Assembly (NCBI GenBank): GCA_008508345.1 | Contig: QNGE01000147.1 | Span: 118,237-182,236, forward strand | Length of the DNA stretch: 64,000 bases | Source of the DNA: Paragonimus westermani | Lineage: Eukaryota > Platyhelminthes > Trematoda > Plagiorchiida > Troglotrematidae | Reading direction: 5' to 3' | In this document: positions 1 to 12,948 of the stretch, one piece after another | Layout of the letters: each line of letters begins with the position of its first letter | How positions within the stretch are numbered: position 1 is the stretch's first letter | Program-made: the position numbers and the translations under genes | Notes under the pieces: generated by a model | The model's input: only the letters and a program-made list of their open reading frames with translations | Databases searched by the model: none | What the model was told of the DNA's origin: nothing

Positions 1-35
<35 letters not shown>

Positions 36-44
36 CGATGATGA
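1..44. repeat. GAT trinucleotide microsatellite
   Basis: A run of GAT units with one GAC interruption opens the window. It stays open in every plus frame and so gives a false poly-Met/Asp/Met reading; it is a simple repeat, not a gene. Confidence 0.95.
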
Positions 45-45
45 G

Positions 46-3000
46 AAGGATATTACCAGCTCTTAAAGGAATGTCTGAATTACATTTACAAGTGTGCGAT
101 TCCACACCAAACATCCATAGCACACTTCATTATCGATGTGAAAGACTAGCACTGCTTCCAACTGTACCCGGTAAAAATTCAATTATAAACATATGGAACT
201 TATCGAGAATTCACTTCAATATTCATACACGTCCGAGATGGCAGACAAAACTTCGCGATTATGATAGGTAGTCGGACCACTCCATACGTAGTGGTTATTT
301 GTTGATTGAGGCCGAATGTGGCCTTCTTTACAGATTAAACCAGAAACACAACATCGACCCACCTGGGCAAACTGTTACACAATCTGGTATGATAGCTGCC
401 ATGCTGTTATCTTCAGCGATAAAAAGAAATACGTTAGAAGTTCCTAATGACAGGATATTTCAATGATGTGACCCACGAAAATAATGGGGATACAACTTGA
501 TGGCTAATAATGTTAGCAAAATTTCAGTCCACCCTTTGTTTTTTGTCGCCTTTTTCTAATTAAACGAAGATTGCACCTGCACTAATGGATGATGTTTATG
601 AGTGCCTTTGGGACTTTTAACAAACTCCTTATAAAGTAAATGCAGAACAGGTTGAAAGCCGTCTCATAAATTCAAAAACATAACGTCATGTTTTCCGTGA
701 CATTCTACGATATTAAAAACGAAATATTTGCACGCTTCCGTGTTCCCCATGGTATTCATCTCAGACGCTCTGTAAGGAGGCAACAGTCGAGATATTTCCT
801 TACAACGGTGAACGAAGAATATTTTGCGAATCGATCCTAAACGCGTAATCAAAAGTTTTCTGCGATCACATTTAGACTTTCCGCGATCCACACCGGTAGT
901 TCGCCAAATTCTTCTGCTGTCGAAATGCGGACCTCCGACCACCACGTTGATTTTGTGCACAGCTTGTCACGTTGGCATACAACTAACTATAAGCAGTTTT
1001 GCAACGGATTCAATTTACTTCAGTCGCTGTTCGGTAACCCTAGCGTTTCTCAAATGTCTTCACTCTGTGTGTACGTGTCTCATCACTCTATCGGTTGTTT
1101 TCACGACATCCGGACATTTTCCGAGTAAATGACCCATATCAAATTTAACCAAATGGACAGTTGTCATAGCCGTGTGGTTCTGTTCTTACCGAGTATTTGC
1201 CGAGCACGAAAAAAAGTGTTCCAATCCCTGCGTTAACATATCACGACCTCATCATTTGTTAACACAGGTCTGCACCATCCCTTAACAAGGGTAAGTTAGT
1301 TTGGCAGTCAGGTTTTTAAACCTCATTTTTAGTCTTTCTTACTAGAAGTTTATAACAACATAAAATATGTGTGGTTTATTTATGAAAATTCGTAATAATT
1401 CAGACGAATTAGCAACTGTCCTTAAGGACGGGAAACGTAACACAGTTCGCAGATCTGCTGTTTATAAACCCGTCATTCCTTTAGAAGAATTCTCTGCAAA
1501 CAATTTGAAATCTGGCTCAAAGTGAATCACTCGACGCCGACAACCACGGTTCACATAGCAGGTGCCTGTTCCGTTTCCACTGATATGACGATACTACTCT
1601 GTTCTCTGAACTATGGTCTGCCTAATCTTTTAAGATACTCACTATTCAATGTGACGTGTTCTAACTTTGTACACAAATCGAATAGAGAACGGTAAGCACC
1701 TTACAAGAATTTCAGTGTACATATGTACGCAAAATTGACTTCATAGCCGGTTTCCTTCTCATTAACATCAGTCAATCCTTCCTGGCATTTCGGAAAACTC
1801 TCACCATGATTCGGAGTGGTGAATACATAGCACGGCAGCATGGTATTCAATCAGAGTTTGATGAACGCAACAGAATTCACCGAAAATGTGCGTATAAAAA
1901 CTGGAATATTGAAATCCTTGAGAGCTGTAATGTAGTATGCTTTGAGCTACGGGAGCCTATCTCCGTTAGTTTTATGGGGCACTTTGTGGTTAAGTTTCAG
2001 GCTAGAGTTGTGCGACTGTGTGGAATTACTGTGTTGGAATGCTGAATATGTAATGTTGGGAATGTTCCACCAACTAGTACTGGAGCACAATGTGGGATCA
2101 CTGCTCTTTAACATAGACAATATTGTGTGTATCTTATTCCGAGCCCCTGATCAGTAGGTTTTGATGTACACGAAATAGGTATCCACAGGTTGGTACCAAA
2201 ACCTATGTAGTGCATAAATGCGAACTCCATTGGCAAACTGTGTGTATATGCATACCCATGTAATATTCATATGAGAAGTTTCCGGGTAGCAACGGACAAG
2301 AAACCGTACTTGTTTTTTAGAAGATAAATGAAAACAAACTAGAGGGTTACCTATGTAAATGTCCATGAAAATTTGTAACGTCCACGTGGCACCTGTTAAA
2401 GAAGACATTTGCATGTCATTAAGGCGTACTTAGAAGTTGATGACACGTACTATTAGCAACAGATTCGGTAAAGCGTAGACCGATAAATCATTCGATATTA
2501 TCAACTGAGGTGTGATATTTACCTCTATTTCATACAAGATAGACAGCTGACCCCGAGACACATGTGAATTGGTTGATCGATTATCTGTTCATTGGTCATA
2601 TACACTGTCCAGATTTGTGAACTGTACTGTATTCTTTCTTGTTAACATCATACTGATCTCAGGAACATTTCGCCGACTGTAGACTGTCAAACAAATGCAT
2701 CTGAAACTTGAGTTTCATTGACCAAATGTTGATTCAGTGGGATATCTTTGTTGTTCAGTAATGTTTTAATGATCACCTGATTTAGTCTAATCGTACTTGC
2801 CAGAGAAAGCAGAATTTGCAAAAAGAAATGGCTTTTTTTGTTGAAGCTTTCTTCTTCCAGATAGCGGAAAGCTACACATTGGTGAAACTAGGTTGAAACA
2901 ACCTCGTTTTTGGAATTATACCTCTCTTCCACGGTTGTTCTGCGATGCTTTAAGCATTTATTGCAACCTCCATGTAAATGTGCGTACTCGGTAATCTGTC

Positions 3001-6000
3001 ACTGCCGATTCAGAGGAACCAGTAAATTGGTTAACACTTTGGAAAAACTGGCCGATACTAGAACTGGGACATACTGCTGGTTGCTTACTTTGTCACATAG
3101 TAACAGTGCAGTTAAATGAACAAGGTTAGAACGATGAACTTCCTTCCAGATGAGCTCCATGGACGACCGTTGTGTATTCCCTGTCCTGTTATTCTATCTG
3201 CAGGTACCCAAATGATCGATCGCTCATTACTCCTTCGTTCTCCCTTGAAACCAGTTAACTCTCGTCCTCATTCGGCGCGTTAGCTCACTGTCCTCTTTAT
3301 CTTATGTGTACATGCCAGATCTTGTCATGTAGACAAGTATACATCGGTTCAATCATTCACAACCAACGATTCCTTAAGAGTCCAAGTATGAGAACGTTTC
3401 CGATAAGAAAACTTGTAAGGACTTATCCACCATACTTAGTAAGGTGCCTCATTTTCAGCAGTGCGGCCATAAGCATAGCAGGCGGAGCAAGCGGGTTTCG
3501 GATGAACTGTTGTTCTGTTAACATTTACGGTTGACGACTGATCAAATATTGTTCCCATGAATCACTTTATAAGCAGTGCATTACAAATTGTAGCATAAAA
3601 TTCTTGGAATGCGGAAATTTGGTAGTGCAATTTATGTATGCAACTGCGCTCTCGTTGCACAGATATGTGTAAGGCCTTTTGAAATATTGAAAAGCAGGAA
3701 ATTCGTTGTACACAAACGGAGCATGTGCTCGTTACTCCTGAAATCCTTCGTGAGTGGTTGCGGCACTTTTACTGACTTTCCGCTTCGTATATTTCTCAAA
3801 AGGCAATCCAGTTTTGTTGGTAGAAATACAAGCGAAACTTGAGTCGATGTGTTGAACCCTTCCTGTTCGCTACTGGTCAACCGGAAAAACGTTGTGAAGT
3901 TTGATTACGAAAATACTTATCCATGATCTAACACAATAAAAGTAAAGTTCATAACACTGTACTTCAGGATTGTTCAAGTAAATTTGTAATTTCTACCTAG
4001 AAAAAGTTTGCGAAATTTCCTCCCATATTTGAATGGCTGAGTAGATGTTCCACCCGAATGTCAATACGACGTACAAAAGCCTCGATAACTCACTAGAAAG
4101 CAAACCAAGTTGAACTGTTTTTCGGTAGCTGTTCGTGCTGTCCAAATTAACTGTAAACCTAGGCCAATCGACCGATCACGTGTGGCACAGGCCGATTCGT
4201 CAATAGTATCCGTCCGAAATCCGGGTTTTCCTGTGACAACCGTGCATGCACGGGTTTTGCGGACGTGCGTTTGTGTTACGCCCAAGGTCCAGATGTGTGG
4301 CCAATATCTCATGCGACCACCGAAATCGACAGCAATACATAATCCAAGGGGCAGTGGCATAAAGTAGTAAATTTAAATGTCATATTAACTTTCACCTGTT
4401 TCACGTTCAATGTTTTATGGATTTTGCTGACACTAGTAGTATTGGATATGAGTTAATAAGAGATATTCCTACCAAAATTTGGGCTTATATTGTTCGTAAA
4501 CAAGCGAGCTCACCACAGTTTTTATCAACATTTCTGTTAGTACTCCGGGGACCATAGAATGCACAGGATAATCGTCGTGTTTACTCATAAACGTACAAAC
4601 CACTCCAAAGATGAAAAGTCGGTAGAAACAATTAACCAGTGTCTATTGTTGTTTTTGCCATCACAGAAGCCGTCTTAACATATCATAGACCTTGGTTGAG
4701 AACAGAGGACTAAACAGGAGCATTGTTCAGTGGAGTAGTATACCACTGTGAATCAAGAGGAAAACACAATGACTTATAACAATCAGTAGATACTGACAAC
4801 AATGATGCATAATGACACAACCGTCGGTAGTCTATGAATTTTCTTATACAACTGTTTGTTTCCGTACTATGAACATGATAAATGTGGTGGCATTGTTCTC
4901 ATACACAAATGTATGTCGTTGGAAATGTTCGTGTGCCCAAATCTGTCGGAAGGATAAGCTGACTTTGAAACACCGATAATGTTCACGTAGATCTCACATA
5001 AGAGAAGGAGTGTTTAATAAACGAGAATTTAAGCAAACAACTTTCAATCAGTGTAAAGAATTCGGAATCGTGAATGTAATAAACTTTAGACGATTTATGT
5101 GTAGGTCTTCTGGGTTAACATGAGAACGATAACCGGCTTCAGTTAGGTGCCGCGTACATGTTGGCTATCACGGAAACCCATTTCCAGCTGAATACGAATG
5201 GTATCTCCGTCTGGACTCACCCACGAAACGTAAACCGTCAGTCATTTGGGCGCGTGATTGTATGGCAACATAAAATTCTATCTGTCAGCAAGAAAGGCTG
5301 TATATTAGGTGAATAAATAGCCCAGTGATGAAGACCACTTTGTAACGTGTGATGCAAATTCGTCCCAATGGCGCTGCCATATCCACTACTTCTGACGGCA
5401 TGTGACAACATCTTTAGGAGACGACCACCGCAGTAGCCATTGGAATAATCACTTCCAAACGTCAGGAAAACCTAGACTGTTTCGACAACAACGTTGTAGT
5501 CATCCAGATCCTGATGAGGTTGCTGGCCTCACTGTAGATACGAACAATGAAAACAGAAAGACTATATACTGTGATGTCCATCGTCAACCTGGTGAACGGA
5601 TTTGCAACACCGAAGTCGACCGCTGGATAAAAAGAAAGTGGGAGGGTTATGCCCAGCGTTAGCGGGAAAAGTGACTTGGGAGTCGTCGAAGAAAGTTGTA
5701 GTTGTGCGCATCCTGTCTGTTGAAGCAATGGCACACAAGCACTCTGCTGTTGCGTATACATTAAGAAATTACAGCACGAAGATCTGACTCAAACAACATG
5801 TCGGCCTATCACGTCGGCCTACCACCATCGACTGAATAATTAGAAAGTCCGTTAAGACAAGCCTGGAAATAGCTGTTCTCATGCCCCGCACCCCACAGAG
5901 GTACAGAGGGCCAGTGGACTACTGCGAAACGGACATTCTGGGGGTGAATATGGATTGATTGAGGAACACTCGAAGCAAGAAAACTCAGCTTTGTCAAATG

Positions 6001-6590
6001 TCCTGTCCAACATGGTTAGTTTCATCTGGGGACAAGAGACACTTCCGCCGCAATTCAAAGGTCAGTTCGGTGTATCCTTGCACAAGAGAAAGGAAGGCAG
6101 GTAAAACACAGACAGTTATCAACGAATGAGCGTTTGGTAAACCATGATGAGAACTCCCATCCAACTGACCAAATTCCGAAATATTGAAAATGTTCTGTAG
6201 GGACGATATTGAGTCTGGGTCGGTTACAGTACCGTTGCCATGGTATCCACTGCTCGCTAGCCCCAAGAAAAGTGTGCTGAACATCAACTAGTCATTGATC
6301 CCCTCTCTTGTGGATTTCAACGAAAAGTGTGATTTGGTGAGTCGTGATGTATTGCTGTCCGTGATTGCTAAGACTATCCACACAGGTTTGCTATTTTGTC
6401 AAGCTCTTACATGCGGGTACGAGGGCGAAAGTGGGATCGTGTGAATCGACCTCTGATGATTTCGGAACTTTCACTGATCTTAAGCCCAAACCTTATACAG
6501 TTTCTAGAATACTAACAGTCCCAGCCAATTATTCGAAGAACGGCTTCAAAATGAATACCGCACAATGGTCGCCTGTTGAGTAACCTACTA
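46..6590. other. Non-coding stretch, no supported gene
   Basis: Only short chance frames (at most about 100 codons) occur on either strand, without recognisable motifs, paired splice sites or repeats I can name. The stretch at about 5.8-6.5 kb has several overlapping short frames and may be a very old retroelement remnant, but no domain can be read. It lies downstream of every exon found, so it is intergenic or belongs to a neighbouring gene outside the window. Confidence 0.5.
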
Positions 6591-6595
6591 TACTC

Positions 6596-6830
6596 TGTTA
6601 CCAGCCGGTTATCTAACTCGGCCAGTTGTTATGAACCGAGAACGCGGATGGCGCAAAGTTTATTTATTCGGGGAAACCAGTACACGGATTATGTATCTCA
6701 ACCGGACTACGAACAAAAACACTCATTTTCACACAACACTGGTCCCGAGACGTCCCAGTCGCTTTGGCTGCCAATGCTCAGTTCCTTCGTGAAGCAAAAG
6801 CCACTCCACGTGATGCTGCCCTTCAATGAT
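6596..6830 (-). repeat. Possible LTR of the left Ty3/gypsy element
   Basis: Read on the minus strand this segment follows the end of the gypsy polyprotein, contains an AATAAA-type signal and ends in GGTAACA near 6596, the CA-ending form expected of an LTR 3' end. No second copy exists upstream because the element is 5'-truncated, so the boundaries cannot be proven by repeat comparison. The 5' boundary is a guess. Confidence 0.25.
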
Positions 6831-7259
6831 CCTTTCATTATCTCTTCCTTATATTTCCCGCGGCCATTTCGATCCATGCTGTCAACTCGCTCTTGATTAG
6901 TAATGGTGTGAGTAGTACGGTGCGATCACTTGTCCTCACTACACTCCTTCTCCCGCAAAGATTGTTCCAGACGTAACAAAAAGCGTTCAGGTTCTGTTCT
7001 TTCTCTCGACGATCTGTGTGCCTACCTAAGTGCTGTTGACACATATGGTGTGCATTCCCTTCTGATCGGAATGTCACGCCACTTACAAAGCTGGCTTCCG
7101 TGCACTCGATGTTGAATTTACTCATTCTTCATCAGATAAACCGGGCCAAGACGTTCAGCTACTACATACGGTCCCCTCCGTTTTGCCTAGAACTTCCTAG
7201 ATCCGGGTCTTGTTGCCTCCAAGCTCCGGTGATCTCGGTATTCAACCATAGAACCAGGT

Positions 7260-8038
7260 TCAAACACAAACCTTCGACCCGATAACCTCGCAGTTGACTT
7301 CTCCTTGGAAACTTCTTGTACGTTTTTTCAAGTTTCGGTTAGTCAATCTCCAAGCTTCTACTAATTCACGCATGCTCATCCGTTGGTCCCCCCATAAACC
7401 AATCTCCTGATCGACTGGCAAGCGTGGCACGAGCCCATACATTAGCTCGGTTGGCGACGTTTTCGTGGTCCCTTGCGACGAACAGCCGTGAGCTAACAGA
7501 ATCAATGGTATCGTTTCCTCCCAGCTTCCCCCTTTCGCAGTCAACCATTCTTTGATTGTGCGATTGTTCCTTTCTGTCAATCCGTTGTGCGTATTTTCTT
7601 GATTCCCAAACGCTCCAAACAGTTTCGAAACTCCTTTCCGAAGCAGGGGAGTTGATCAATCAGTATGCTTTGTGGTACTCCATGATCCGCCATAATGTGC
7701 TCCATCACCGCCCTGTATACAGTGTTCGCGCGCTGATCGGGTATAGCGGCTGCTTCGGTCCACCCTGTGACGTGTTCGGTCATGACTAGGATGTATTGGT
7801 TTCCGGAGATCGTTAATGGGAAGGGACCCATCACATCCACCGACAACCATTCCCCAATTTCACTGACTGGGATTGGTTGTGTGGGATGCTGACTGGGGTG
7901 GTTAGTGTTCTTCAGAAACTGGCACACCCGTATATGATTGTTAAAATCCCTCTCCATTCCCGGCCAGTATGCCCTTTGTTTCAACACTTTGTAGGCTGGA
8001 TGACAACCCGTATAAGCCAGCTGATGACATTCTTTCAC
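7260..8038 (-). pseudogene. gypsy integrase fragment, frameshifted
   Basis: An integrase core can be read in two pieces. The upper piece (8038-7577) has a degenerate zinc-binding HHCC region in which the second Cys of the CxxC pair is lost (VCQFLK), then the first catalytic Asp in SVDVMGPFP and the region around the second Asp. The lower piece (7580-7260) carries the third acidic residue in GLTERNNRTIKEWL and the linker to the C-terminal domain. The pieces overlap in different frames, so at least one frameshift separates them. A GPYVV-like C-terminal box follows near 7.15 kb. Confidence 0.85.
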
Positions 8039-8387
8039 AATTGTCGCACCAAAATTTCAGCACTATTCAACCGCAAATCGGACTAGTGCATTCTGAAAGC
8101 TTTCAGTTCTGGATTCACTTCGTCTTCTGGCGGTTGTCCTCACGACAAGAGTAGGTCAATTAGCGCCCTGATCACCGTATTCATCCTCTGTGCTGCTTGT
8201 AACCTTCCGGGGTCACTCTCTAGTTCGATACTGTTAACTCCGATCACGTCCTTGTGGAACTCACCAAAGTGTTGCTTTCAAGAAAGCAACTCGGGCGCAC
8301 AGTTCTCTTTTTCGGCTACATGGCGAATTGTGAAATCACACTCCTGTAGTCGTGACGCCTAACGAGCCAGCTTTCCTCGGGGGTCCG

Positions 8388-9212
8388 TCACCGATTTAAT
8401 CCACTCCAGTAGTTTGTGGTCGGTCTCCGTATGCAAACTTCGGCCGAGCAAGTACGGCGTCTATTTTTCCAAGGCTCATACGTTGAATAGTTCCGTTCGG
8501 CAAGACTCAGTACCCGACTGGCGTATTTCATAACACCGTCTTCCTGCTTCAGTACCGCTCCAATTCCTACATCACTCGCATCCGTTGCGACATTGAAGCT
8601 CTGTTCAGTCACTGGCAATTTCAAGGCCTGCTCTCCTTCCTTCATCAATCGTTGGCTCTCGACAAACGCTTGACCGGCTTTCTGTGACCAATGAAATTGG
8701 CAATCTTTCTTCAGAATTTTGTATAATGGACTCGCGAGGTCATGGAAGTTTTTGATGGAATGGCTGTAGAACTCAAAGCGACTGAGAAACTGTCGTAGCG
8801 TTTTCTTCGAAGTTGACACCGGAATCGCCTCGATTGTCAGCAGTTTCTCGGGCAGTGGCTGAACCTCCATCTGACCGACCTTGTGACCGAGAAGTACTAT
8901 CGTTTGTTTCGCCAGTTGAGACTTTGATCTATTGATCCGGATGCCGGCTTGTTCAATCTTCTGCAGCACCGCTGAAACGTGTACTGTAGGTTCTGTCTCA
9001 TTTGTGCTAGAAATGACGATATCGTCTCCATAGACAACAGTGTTGTTCACTTCGTCCAGCACCTTCAGCATCAGTCGTCTGAAGGTGAAGGGGGCTCCTG
9101 AGAGTCCGAACGGCATTCGTTTGAAGCGGTATTGCTTTCCTCTCACTGTGAACGCTGTTTTATCTCGGTCCAAAAGTTTGATTGGGACCTGCCAAAATCC
9201 GGACCGTAAGTC
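8388..9212 (-). pseudogene. gypsy pol fragment: RT palm to RNase H
   Basis: This continues the same frame as the protease/RT fragment. It shows the RT palm blocks (RMPFGLSGAPFTF and the catalytic YGDD at the VVYGDDIVIS motif), the thumb, and RNase H up to ATDASDVGIGAVL and SRVLSLAERNYSTYE. After that the residues stop matching the family and a downstream block, seen in another frame, resumes it, so a small indel lies near 8.46 kb. The catalytic RT aspartates are intact although the protein is not. Confidence 0.9.
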
Positions 9213-9839
9213 TTACACTGTAAATACCTTAGCGTTCTGTAGCTTGTCGAAAATCTCCGCCACCGCCGGGATTGCTACGACTTTATTGACTGCAATCTCG
9301 TTGAGCCGCCTGAAGTCGACACAAAATCGAAATTTGCCATTAGGCTTGTTCACAAACAAGACAGGAGAATTTAACGGGCTATCTGCCTCCTCGATGATTT
9401 CTTCCTTCAGCATGTCCTTCGCTTGTCGTTCAGTTTCCGGCCGCAAGTTTACTGGAGTTCTTCTGGGGGCGAATGGACGAAATCGCTTCGATTCCATGAG
9501 TATTTCGTGTTTAACCCAGTCGCAATAGCCATATGGGTTTTGATCCGTGGTAAACAATTCCTGAAATTCGCGTATTATTTCATTCAGCAACTGACTGTCA
9601 CAGGTTGGCATTGCTCTGGGTGCGTTCGCTTCAATTTGTCCAAACTGGGTTTTGCTCTTTCTCACTAGTGGAATGACTCCGTACTTCGTTACGAGTTTAT
9701 CATGCTTTAAATCACTCACGGCCTCAACACGGTCAAGAAAATTCGCCCCCAAGATAGTTTGACGTGCGTCGGTAAAAATGATGAAAGGTGTTGTACTTAT
9801 ACCTTGAATCCGCCGTAACGCTAAACGAAGGCTTGTCAT
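9213..9839 (-). pseudogene. gypsy pol fragment: protease end and RT fingers
   Basis: The frame starts inside the retropepsin C-terminus (ILGANFLDR, the post-active-site ILG box) and runs into reverse transcriptase domains 1-2, seen as SPLNSPVLFVNKPNGKFRFC followed by VDFRRLNE. It stops at a TAA (9213-9215) one residue before the conserved DLRSGFWQVPI block, which continues in the same frame after the stop. The stop is therefore a point nonsense change rather than a frameshift. The catalytic protease Asp is missing because the element is truncated upstream. Confidence 0.88.
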
Positions 9840-9984
9840 CTGGGTACCAATCCGCTGTCAGATTTCTCCATGGACAGTGATTTGTCAGTCTGCTTGTTCG
9901 GGACTAGCCGGCGTTTTGCAAGGTCTGTCTGAAAGCACTATGGTCTGAAGATGGACACGAAACTGATTATTTACCATTCACTAA

Positions 9985-10266
9985 TACTGCTCATGTCGTT
10001 AAACGTCAGCGAAACCTGGATACCGTATGGATGGAACGAGCGGTGTGTGTTCGTCATTGCTATCGGCAACATTTCGGACACATCTTGGAAAATCTACAAC
10101 TTTCGTGAACGCAGACTGAGGTGATGCTTAATCAGCTTCGCGAACTAAGGTAAGCGCGTCGGACGATTAACGAACGATTCCGGAAGCTGCCTTTGTACTT
10201 GCATCTGAAAGCAGGCAAGCGAACTTTTGCCGTCCAAATCCGTGATGCTCAGAAGTCGTCCGATTA
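9985..10266 (+). pseudogene. Degenerate unidentified ORF
   Basis: One plus-strand frame reads about 94 codons of protein-like sequence (Arg-, Gln- and Leu-rich, for example RFRKLPLYLHLKAGKRTFAV) broken by three in-frame stops. It adjoins the truncated 5' end of the gypsy element but is on the opposite strand, so it is a separate remnant. I do not recognise the family; a gag-like or transposase fragment is possible. Confidence 0.25.
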
Positions 10267-10269
10267 AGT

Positions 10270-12600
10270 CTTTCTCCTGAAAATAAGGATCTCAGTTACT
10301 GAAGAACATAACCCTGAAACTCGTGGTACGGCACACGCGGCTGCTGAAGAGCGCACCGTCTCTGATTAGTGTGTCATCAACGTATTCACGATGCGCTATG
10401 AACGAAGGCTGTCAGAGCATGTCAGAGGAAATTAAGCAATAGTCAGAGTCATCTGGCGGACAGTTGGGTGTCACTGAAAACTAAGTCATGATGACCTATT
10501 GCATTTTCTTTCATTGATTTTTTGTTAGTGCAACGTTCGACACTCCTGCTCAGTGCCTCTTATACCGTGGCTTTTTTAACCTCATATTGTGAGTATATAT
10601 AGGCTTGTCCGACATAATACTGATCACTGAAATCCCTCCACGTTTGACACCCGAGAGATAGAGGCTCCACGTTCACACTAAACTCTGACCAGCTCAACTG
10701 GCGTTGGCTGACTGAACAGTGAAGGCCAGCAGGCGCACGACTCACGTTCTCGGTATATCCGGATTGGTGCTATATGCTGGTTACAAGTGAAACTGCAGAT
10801 GGTGCAATGCAAACCATTTGTGGTGACTCGTGTGTGCGCATGCGTCCCCTGTGCTAGTCTAATTCGGAACAGGATACCATCAATCATACCCCTTCACTTG
10901 AAGTGATTACAAACTTAACTGCTAAAGTGTTTGCGTGAACCCATATGGTGACAGGAAATGAGCTCATTTTAACTTCCGTTCATACCTCGAAACAGCAGTT
11001 CCCAACATACGGTGGATTATTGAGTTGAGATTATAAACCGTCCACGTTCGGTCCAAGTTAACGTATACTGCGAGAGACAGTTAGTGTAATGTGATGGTGT
11101 CTGGAAAACCTAAGTTGTACATTTTGAACATACGGCTGTGATTTTGAGAAATAAAACCATTATTTATTCGCTCCGTATTTTAATGTCAGTATTGTTAGCA
11201 TTGGTGATGTGCTCAGTGAAATGAGACGATTATAACGCACAGAATCAACCATTTGCACACCTTACGCTTCAAGCGAAAAAAATTATCGCCAATGATACAT
11301 CTTGATCAACTGACCTGAGAAACGGGAAATTGGAGATGATATAATCATTATTTTGAATCCATGTTACCGTATCCAGTGCAAGCTGGCAATCCGAGGTGGA
11401 CTGTGCTTCTTCTCGCTAACGAAGTGTGAACAAACTGCAAATAGACTCCATACCAATGCCTTGCTATAAGTGACTTCCGCAGAATTGGTAACCAAATGTC
11501 TAACAGCCTCTGTTCGTAAAGCGATTGTGAAATCGGCATAACTCTCCAAACAAAATCTTGTTAGTCCGGCAGTTCGCTTAATTTAGCAATCATGATAGGT
11601 GGCGAATTAACCGAAAATTTGCATGCATTTAAATGATTTTTTACTAGTTTTCCAACGTGTTTAAAAATACAATTTACTGATATTTAAATCTCGAGTCCTT
11701 TAAGAATACTGTGTCATCACACTGAACAGAAATGAAATGTTAATTCATAAGGATATAACATTAACTATGATATTTAAACAGTTGAAAATTTCCGAATAAA
11801 TATAGACGGCTGTTTTGTATTTATTATTCTGACGAAGCAGGAGAGTTGTGTGCACATTCGTCCAGTTAGGTTCTGAAAGTAACGGATGTGTTTTCTAAAT
11901 ACATGGTGCTCGTGAATGAATATTTCTAACCACGCGCAAATATCGGTGATAATTTGTCTATCGTTATTTTGCACATAGTTTACTGACAGACGTGTGCCTC
12001 GTTAACAAAGTGTTTCAATCGAAAAGAGCAGAGTTAACAAATTATATCAGACTATCCGATACGACCGCTGAGAACGACTGTTAAAGCACGAGTATTTGCA
12101 TGCAAACTCTAGTTAGAATTTTTGGTAATTGTGTATTGACTACAAAATATGAAACATTTTTCAAACCAGGATAACATACATATGATGAATTACACGAAAT
12201 CCACGAGCTCCATCATGGCGCTCACTGTTTCTACCTTCTGATGGTGCGTGAACAAGAGTGCATAACTTTCCGGAATATGCGGTTAGTTCGAACAATGGCG
12301 CCTAAATTGTTATTAAACTGCTCTGTTTGTTCGCTTGCAGAATTTCAACTGGCATTAAACTGACGAAGGTTTCGTTGGATAATCTTGAATCAGTGATGTG
12401 AACTAACCGGGATGTACAATGGAGCGTGTTTCACTAGGATTGATAGCTGAGTGTTCTCCATTCAGTGAAGTGAATATTACACTCCGTGGACGTTTACTGA
12501 ATTGGATGCGGGAACACCAATTACCTTCTGTTTTTCGAAGAAGCCAATTTGTTGAGAACATTCAGGACACGGTAAAGATGGCGATTTGGTCTAATGAGCA
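10270..12600. other. Non-coding stretch, nothing recognised
   Basis: Moderately AT-rich sequence with only short frames on both strands. No repeat, RNA gene or exon can be supported. Confidence 0.5.
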
Positions 12601-12601
12601 A

Positions 12602-12734
12602 CATAAGAGAAATGTTGCAAACAGCTGTTTTCGGTAATTCTCATCGGGCTTTTACAATTACATGGGAATACGTGCGGGTTATATATGAAATTATGACGAG
12701 TTAAACAGGAACATTAAGATTAGAGAAATGGTAC
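12602..12734 (-). repeat. PLE pseudo-LTR, 3' copy
   Basis: A 133-bp repeat nearly identical to 15252-15384 (a few substitutions) in the same orientation, lying just past the end of the PLE coding region. The match runs from CATAAGAGAAATGTTG to AGAGAAATGGTAC. Confidence 0.95.
12612..12656 (-). ncRNA. Hammerhead-like motif in PLE repeat (degenerate)
   Basis: On the minus strand the terminal repeat holds CCGATGAG, a short linker, CGAAAA and a palindromic helix-III candidate AACAGCTGTT, in the order of a type I hammerhead with a short stem III. Hammerheads are established in PLE terminal repeats. Against an active ribozyme: the core U4 is C, and stem II would be a single closing pair. The same motif recurs in the other two repeat copies. 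Confidence 0.35.
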
Positions 12735-12948
12735 AGATCGCAGTCTACTGGGGGAGGGTAGGGGTGTTGGTGAATGTGTTCGGGTGTTATACGAGCCTGA
12801 CATGAGATATTCGTTCATCAATGTCAAGCGGTTCACGCTTGTTCGAGTTTCAAGTGGATGTGGAATGATTGGCCAGGGGAGGTGGAAGGTTTGTACGGAT
12901 TGTTTTTGGGCACACAGGCAGGGGTTGTGCATTCTGATAGCAATAGCC

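Larger units (their letters stand above)
7090..9880 (-). mobile_element. Ty3/gypsy LTR retrotransposon, 5'-truncated and decayed
   Basis: On the minus strand the order is end of aspartic protease, reverse transcriptase, RNase H, integrase, C-terminal tail: a standard Ty3/gypsy pol. The gag region, primer-binding site and 5' LTR are absent; similarity fades above about 9880. The reading frame is broken by an in-frame TAA at 9213-9215 inside RT, a frameshift in RNase H near 8.46 kb, and several stops between 8.39 and 8.04 kb and within integrase. It cannot encode a working polyprotein. It belongs to a different lineage from the element at 36-38 kb, judged from the RT/RNase H and integrase wording. 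It lies about 14 kb downstream of the coiled-coil gene's stop. Confidence 0.9.

Noticed and set aside
2..271. Open frame starting with a run of Met codons
   Set aside because: It is produced by the GAT microsatellite; no domain or splice context follows.
3825..3855. Hammerhead half (GCGAAACTTGAGTC)
   Set aside because: It resembles the 3' half of the SINE ribozyme but no CTGANGA core or SINE sequence lies upstream.
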